Shown: positions 13,092 to 17,416 of the stretch, in pieces
Numbering within the stretch: position 1 is the stretch's first letter
How the letters are laid out: each line of letters starts with the position of its first letter
Notes under the pieces: generated by a model
Databases searched by the model: none
Seen by the model: the letters and a program-made list of their open reading frames with translations, nothing else
What the model was told of the DNA's origin: nothing
Position numbers and translations under genes: made by a program
NCBI GenBank assembly: GCA_012512995.1
Contig: JAAZDA010000347.1
Coordinates: 1 to 17,416 of the forward strand
DNA from: Clostridiales bacterium
GTDB taxonomy: Bacteria > Bacillota > Clostridia > Lachnospirales > Lachnospiraceae
Length of the DNA: 17,416 nucleotides
Direction: 5' to 3'

Positions 13092-14534
13092 TTGAAAATC
13101 AAGTTCACAAAAAAGCAAAAATCATGGTGTGCAGCTGTCCTTATTACAGCAATCCTTATAATGGTCGCCTATTGTGTAATGTTTCGTGCATCAGGCATAG
13201 CCAGTGGACTAAAAAGGATAACTACATCAATGGCAGCGATCACATATGGTGTGATAATTGCTTTGATAATGTCGCCAATGCTGAATTTAATGGAGAAAAA
13301 TTGGCTTAAGCCATATTTTCATAAGAAGGAAGGAACAGCGCAAAGTGTGGCACTTTCATCTAAAAGCCGTAAGAATATGCGCAGGATATCGGTGTTTTTA
13401 ACTGAACTTATACTTATCATTATAATAGTCGTTCTTATGCTTATAATTGTGCCTCAGACCATTAAGAGTATTCAGGAAATCGCAAGTAATATTGTTGTAT
13501 ATATTAACAATGCAAACAATGCTATAAATGATTTGCTTAGTAAGAGTTCTACAGAGCATACATTGAGTGAAGAAACCAGAACAATGATCGAGAATACGAT
13601 CAATGGCATTACAAACTGGCTGAAGAATTTTTTGAATAATGATTTGCTCCCAAATACTTCTAATATAATTAAAAAAGTTTCGGACAGCCTTGTTGGACTG
13701 GTAAAAAGCATATTCAATTTCATAATTGGCATAATAGTGTCAGTCTATCTGTTATATTCCAAGGAAAAACTTGCCGGTTCTTTCAAGAAACTTGCCTATG
13801 CTTTCTTTAACGAGCATCCTGCAAATGTAATAATTGGCGAATGCAGATACATCAACAGGACATTTGTCGGATTTATAAGCGGCAAAATATTTGATTCCAT
13901 AATAATCGGTATAATTTGTCTGATTGGAACAAAAATAATTGGCACTCCATACAGCAACCTGGTAAGCGTTATGGTCGGCGTGACCAATATAATTCCTTTC
14001 TTCGGACCGTATATTGGTGCAATATTCGGCCTGATAATTATTGTTTTGATAAATCCGCTGCAGGCTCTGTATTTCCTGATATTTGTGCTTGCACTTCAAC
14101 AGTTTGACGGGAATATACTTGGCCCCAAGATCCTGGGTGATTCAACAGGTATTTCAAGCTTCTGGGTCATATTCTCAATCATGTTCTTCGGTGGTATATG
14201 GGGAGTTGCAGGATGGATAGTCGGTGTCCCTATATTTGCTATTTTTTACCACTGGGTCGGCAGGTATGCTTCAAAGAGACTTCGAGGCAAACAGATGCCG
14301 GATAACTCAAAGAACTATATTGATACAGACTATGTTGAGAACGGTGAACTCCATTCGATGTATGATGATAAGAACAATAAATCCAGATCCACAGATATCA
14401 ATAACCATTTTAATAGAATATTCAAAAGAAACAGCAAAGATCAAAACACAAACACTGATATAGATACGAACAATACAAATATTGATGCGAACAATACAGA
14501 TACAGGCAACGATCCAGATCAGCATAATGATTAA
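13092..14534 (+). CDS. AI-2E family transporter (PerM/YdiK-type membrane protein)
   Basis: A 480-residue polytopic membrane protein of the AI-2E exporter/PerM family, whose members include TqsA and Na+/H+ antiporter-like proteins; the true substrate varies and cannot be told from sequence. An N-terminal pair of membrane segments (about 10-70), a segment near 100-125, a long soluble stretch (about 130-195) and a C-terminal block of membrane segments containing GVTNIIPFFGPYIGAIFG and QQFDGNILGPKILGDSTG are typical. The last 60 or so residues are hydrophilic and Asn/Asp/Thr-rich with a short repeat, an addition to the usual core. The start is TTG 13092, with GGGAG at 13078-13082. A putative promoter lies upstream. 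Base composition is visibly more AT-rich than the his and obg genes. Confidence 0.9.
   Translation: MKIKFTKKQKSWCAAVLITAILIMVAYCVMFRASGIASGLKRITTSMAAITYGVIIALIMSPMLNLMEKNWLKPYFHKKEGTAQSVALSSKSRKNMRRISVFLTELILIIIIVVLMLIIVPQTIKSIQEIASNIVVYINNANNAINDLLSKSSTEHTLSEETRTMIENTINGITNWLKNFLNNDLLPNTSNIIKKVSDSLVGLVKSIFNFIIGIIVSVYLLYSKEKLAGSFKKLAYAFFNEHPANVIIGECRYINRTFVGFISGKIFDSIIIGIICLIGTKIIGTPYSNLVSVMVGVTNIIPFFGPYIGAIFGLIIIVLINPLQALYFLIFVLALQQFDGNILGPKILGDSTGISSFWVIFSIMFFGGIWGVAGWIVGVPIFAIFYHWVGRYASKRLRGKQMPDNSKNYIDTDYVENGELHSMYDDKNNKSRSTDINNHFNRIFKRNSKDQNTNTDIDTNNTNIDANNTDTGNDPDQHND
14463..14504 (+). repeat. Two-copy 21-bp imperfect tandem repeat in the AI-2E gene tail
   Basis: CGAACAATACA recurs exactly at 14467-14477 and 14488-14498, within 21-bp units that begin GATACGAAC and GATGCGAAC. 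They encode the Asn/Asp/Thr-rich heptads DTNNTNI and DANNTDT. Confidence 0.7.
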
Positions 14535-14541
14535 AAAGAAA

Positions 14542-14604
14542 TAGCTCTGATGCACAGGTAACTATTCGTTAAACTCGTCTTTTGCGAATAGTTACTGAGA
14601 GCTA
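14542..14604. repeat. Nested inverted repeat D after the AI-2E gene
   Basis: Outer arms TAGCTCT (14542-14548) and AGAGCTA (14598-14604) enclose a perfect 11-bp pair GTAACTATTCG (14558-14568) and CGAATAGTTAC (14585-14595), with a 16-base loop. It precedes a separate terminator and has no T tract of its own. Confidence 0.85.
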
Positions 14605-14643
14605 AAACCACTTCTCTTACGCATGTTTAGGGAATTTGAACAC

Positions 14644-14690
14644 AAAAAAGCCCCGGCATAAACTTAATATGCCAGGGCTTTTTATATATA
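14644..14690. terminator. Bidirectional terminator between the AI-2E gene and the alpha-galactosidase gene
   Basis: AAAAAGCCC-C-GGCATA (left arm ending at 14660) pairs with TATGCC-A-GGGCTTTTT (right arm starting at 14668) with a single mismatch, and has an A run on one side and a T run on the other. The genes converge here, so it can end both transcripts. Confidence 0.88.
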
Positions 14691-14699
14691 AGTTTTTTA

Positions 14700-16970
14700 T
14701 CAGGTCTTAACGTAGTGATAAAGTCTGCTCCTGAAATCACCGAGCGGCGGTATCAGAAAACCTACATTCATAAGCTCGTCACCGAACCATATTTCTTTTA
14801 GTTCCTCGACGGCTTCGGGTCTTGAAAGTGACGGTGCATCCACATTACGATCGCCGGGATTATCTGTGGACGGACCACCTACGATTTCTTCCAATTTGTA
14901 TCTGGCGACAGGATCAAGACCTGAGAGGTGTACTCTTCTGCTGACTTCATTGGGTCTGCCAAGTACCTGTACATATGTAAGAAGTGATTCTGATTTATCC
15001 TTAGCAGTGTTCACCCAGCAATCAAAGGGTTCATCATCATCCCAGGAGTGGATCCTGTAGTAATTACCATTAGCGATAAGACTGTGATATTTATGGTAGC
15101 GTTCTACCTGTTTTGGAATCATATTGCGTTCATCATCAGAAAGTTTTGAGATAACAAGCTCATACCCGAAAGTACCTGCAAGAGCTACATTAGCTCTTGT
15201 TTCGAAAGGTGTCATCCTTCCAACCTGCTCATTTGGACATTTTGAAATGTGAGCTCCCATTGTTGACATGGGGTAAAGCATCTCTGTGCCTTCCTGAATC
15301 CTGAGCCTTTCAATTGCATCTGTATCATCGGATGTCCAGATCTGTGGGCTGTAATACAGCATACCGGCGTCAAAACGGGCACCTCCGGATGAACAGTTTT
15401 CAAGCAGAAGATTTGGGAACTCAGTAACAAGCCTTTCCTGCATCTCATAAAGTCCAAGCACATATCTGTGATAAAGCTCTCCCTGATGTCCGCTGTCAAC
15501 TGATACGCTGCCAATATCGGAAAGATAACGGTTCATATCCCACTTTACATAATCGATATCGGCACTGTGAAGAACTCCGCAGATCATATCCATTACAGTG
15601 TCTCTGATCTCTTTCCTTGAAAGATCAAGGACAAGCTGTGCTCTTGATTGCAGGGGATCACGTGACTCGATTTCAAGAGCCCAGTCAGGATGCGCTCTGT
15701 AAAGGTCGGAATCAGGCGATATCATTTCGGGCTCTACCCAGATGCCGAATTTCATACCGAGTGCTTTTATACGGTCGACAAGGCTCTTGAGTGAGCCCTG
15801 AAGTTTTGACTCATTGACATACCAGTCACCGAGTCCGCAACCGTCATTGTCACGATGACCGAACCAGCCATCATCCATTACGAACATTTCAATGCCGCTG
15901 TCATGAGCATCCTTTGCTATCTTATATAATTTGTCAGCATTAAAATCAAAATAAGTGCCTTCCCAGTTGTTGATAAGTATGGGACGGTTCTCGCTCTCAT
16001 ATGGACTGCGAATAAGATGCGCACGGTAGAAATCATGGAGATTTCCTGTCATTTGACCGAGACCTTCATGCGAATATGTCATTACTACTTCAGGAGCGGT
16101 AAAACTGCAGCCACAGTTCAGTTTCCAGCAAAAATCATATGGATCTATTCCCATTACCATTCGGACAGCACTGTTCTGAGACAGATCAGCTTCAGCAACA
16201 AAATTCCCCGAATATACAAAGTTCATAGCATAGACTTCGCCCTGCTCCTGATTGGTGCCTGGCGTCACAAGAGCGATAAAAGGGTGCTCCTGGGGGCTGG
16301 AGACGCCTCTTGTAGAATGAACAGCCTGCTGGCCATATGCGAGCGTACGCCTCGAAATATGGCGCTCTCTTGCCCATCCTCCGTGAAGCGATATCATCTC
16401 ATACTGCCTGTTGTCCATGTCGATACAGGCACTCAGCACTCGATTAATTGAAAGATCATGGTCACCCTTATTGTTCAGGATGACACTTCTTGTTATTATG
16501 TTTTCCCTGTTGAACGTCGAATACTGCAAAACTACTTCAAGATCAAGAACAGGATCTTTCATGAAGAGTTTCAGGGTCTGTACGTCCCCGTCTTTTTCCT
16601 TGTCAAATGATGCAGGGAGACCTTCAAGTGACGGCTTTCCATCAGATATTTCATAATGATCATAGCAGAGCTCACAACCATTCTGACCTTTTTCATTTGA
16701 GACATCCAGACAACTCACACGGTAGTCGCCAACTCCACCTGTTGGATACTCATATGGGAATGATGCCTGAAATCCGCCTTTTTCACGTTTCAGAACAGAT
16801 GGACCAGGTATTTCATTGCAGCGGAGCATACCGGCTCCACAGAAATGACCGATTTTTTTGCCGTAATAAATATGACCGGCATAACCTTCCGGAGAAATGC
16901 CGATCATATATGTTGTGTTATCAGTGTCAAGTTTGAAGATTCTTGATGCTTCAGAATAAGATATTGACAT
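14700..16970 (-). CDS. Alpha-galactosidase, glycoside hydrolase family 36
   Basis: Hydrolyses terminal alpha-1,6-galactose from raffinose-type sugars and melibiose. The 756-residue length fits the large tetrameric GH36 enzymes. The order is an N-terminal beta-sandwich domain (to about 320), a TIM barrel, and a C-terminal beta domain. Key motifs are FVMDDGWFGHRD (363-374), the nucleophile Asp478 in YVKWDMNR, CSSGGARFD (526-534) and the acid/base Asp548 in WTSDDTDAIERL; these numbers equal those known for the Geobacillus stearothermophilus enzyme. No signal peptide is seen, so it acts in the cytoplasm on imported sugars. AAAGGG upstream is the ribosome binding site. No sugar transporter or regulator is visible nearby. 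Confidence 0.96.
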   Translation of the reverse strand: MSISYSEASRIFKLDTDNTTYMIGISPEGYAGHIYYGKKIGHFCGAGMLRCNEIPGPSVLKREKGGFQASFPYEYPTGGVGDYRVSCLDVSNEKGQNGCELCYDHYEISDGKPSLEGLPASFDKEKDGDVQTLKLFMKDPVLDLEVVLQYSTFNRENIITRSVILNNKGDHDLSINRVLSACIDMDNRQYEMISLHGGWARERHISRRTLAYGQQAVHSTRGVSSPQEHPFIALVTPGTNQEQGEVYAMNFVYSGNFVAEADLSQNSAVRMVMGIDPYDFCWKLNCGCSFTAPEVVMTYSHEGLGQMTGNLHDFYRAHLIRSPYESENRPILINNWEGTYFDFNADKLYKIAKDAHDSGIEMFVMDDGWFGHRDNDGCGLGDWYVNESKLQGSLKSLVDRIKALGMKFGIWVEPEMISPDSDLYRAHPDWALEIESRDPLQSRAQLVLDLSRKEIRDTVMDMICGVLHSADIDYVKWDMNRYLSDIGSVSVDSGHQGELYHRYVLGLYEMQERLVTEFPNLLLENCSSGGARFDAGMLYYSPQIWTSDDTDAIERLRIQEGTEMLYPMSTMGAHISKCPNEQVGRMTPFETRANVALAGTFGYELVISKLSDDERNMIPKQVERYHKYHSLIANGNYYRIHSWDDDEPFDCWVNTAKDKSESLLTYVQVLGRPNEVSRRVHLSGLDPVARYKLEEIVGGPSTDNPGDRNVDAPSLSRPEAVEELKEIWFGDELMNVGFLIPPLGDFRSRLYHYVKT

Positions 16971-17004
16971 ATTTTCGTGACCCTTTCAGAAATATGTAAC
17001 TGTT

Positions 17005-17415
17005 TTAGCGTGAACTCTCGAAATCATCAACGATTTGAGTTATGAGTTTTACGGTACCATCGATTCCAAATGTTGAGGAACTGATCGAAAAATCATAGCT
17101 GTCAGCTCTTCCCCATTTTTTCGATGTGTAATAGTTGTAATAGCTTTGGCGTTGTTTATCTTTCTTATTCATGAAATCAATTGCCTTCTGTTCAGTAGTG
17201 ATGTCAGAAAAACGATGCATGATGTGACCTGCCTTGAATTTTTCATCAGCATGAATAAACAGATTAATAACGTTTGTCCTTTCAGCCAGTGCATAATCGG
17301 CGCAGCGACCTACAATAACACAATCTTCTTTTTCAGCTAAATCCCTGATAGTAGAAAACTGAGCTTCGATAATCCTCGCTTGCAAAGAGGTCTCATTGAC
17401 AAACGTGCAATAGAG
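17005..17415 (-). CDS. Cytidylate kinase-like family protein (5' end missing)
   Basis: Open to the right edge of the window and ending at TAA (plus 17005-17007), so 136 C-terminal residues are seen. The motif CVIVGRCADYAL, the following NLFIHADEKFKAGHIM segment and the KKDKQRQSYYNYYTSKKWG stretch are typical of the cytidylate kinase-like family found widely in Clostridia, a P-loop kinase relative whose substrate is unknown; the N-terminal P-loop would lie outside the window. The TTG at 17385 is internal, since the frame is open further upstream. It lies 34 bp upstream of the alpha-galactosidase gene on the same strand, so they may be co-transcribed, although their functions do not obviously connect. 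Confidence 0.8.
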   Translation of the reverse strand, partial: LYCTFVNETSLQARIIEAQFSTIRDLAEKEDCVIVGRCADYALAERTNVINLFIHADEKFKAGHIMHRFSDITTEQKAIDFMNKKDKQRQSYYNYYTSKKWGRADSYDFSISSSTFGIDGTVKLITQIVDDFESSR

Positions 17416-17416
17416 G

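Noticed and set aside
17005..17385. Start of the cytidylate kinase-like gene at TTG 17385.
   Set aside because: The frame remains open with plausible protein sequence to the window edge, so the true start lies outside.
1..17416. Genome-wide reassignment of TGA to an amino acid.
   Set aside because: Nine complete genes in the window end in TGA at the family-typical length, and no other conserved gene has an internal TGA.

Overview
The window looks like the chromosome of a low- to mid-GC Clostridia member, most likely Lachnospiraceae or a close relative. Supporting this are the short HisG with a separate HisZ, the order rplU-prp-rpmA-obgE-yhbY-nadD-yqeK-rsfS-lexA, an L27 with the cleavable Firmicutes N-terminal extension, and a LexA/LysM divergent SOS pair. 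Family assignment rests on protein recognition only; no database search was possible.

Layout. (1) 3-4648 (+): the 3' part of a histidine operon, hisZ (partial)-hisG-hisD-hisB, then a three-part protein with a degenerate HisA/HisF-like barrel fused to HisI and HisE. No hisH and no intact hisA or hisF is in view. An RNase E/G-family gene overlaps the last his gene by ATGA. (2) 5843-6962 (+): a promoter inside the end of the RNase gene, a probable L21 leader RNA, rplU, prp and rpmA, closed by an intrinsic terminator. rpmA carries an in-frame TGA at codon 28, where bacterial L27 has a conserved arginine, yet the rest of the gene is intact. (3) 7070-10326 (+): obgE, yhbY, nadD, yqeK and rsfS (ribosome assembly, NAD synthesis, nucleotide signalling), then a bidirectional terminator. 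(4) 10386-11603: lexA (-) diverges from a small membrane-anchored LysM protein (+) that resembles the SOS division inhibitor YneA. Three LexA boxes lie between them, one filling the spacer of a near-consensus promoter. (5) 11597-12745 (-): a complete tyrosine recombinase, overlapping the LysM gene tail to tail by 7 bp. (6) 12746-13091: a gene-free stretch with three consecutive nested inverted repeats and the promoter of the next gene. (7) 13092-14534 (+): an AI-2E/PerM-family membrane protein, followed by another nested inverted repeat and a bidirectional terminator. (8) 14700-17415 (-): a cytoplasmic GH36 alpha-galactosidase and the 3' part of a cytidylate kinase-like protein.

Most of the window is conserved housekeeping DNA. 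The items most worth following are the stop codon inside rpmA, the regular set of nested palindromes beside the recombinase, the His fusion whose barrel has lost its catalytic aspartates, and the multi-box SOS control region.
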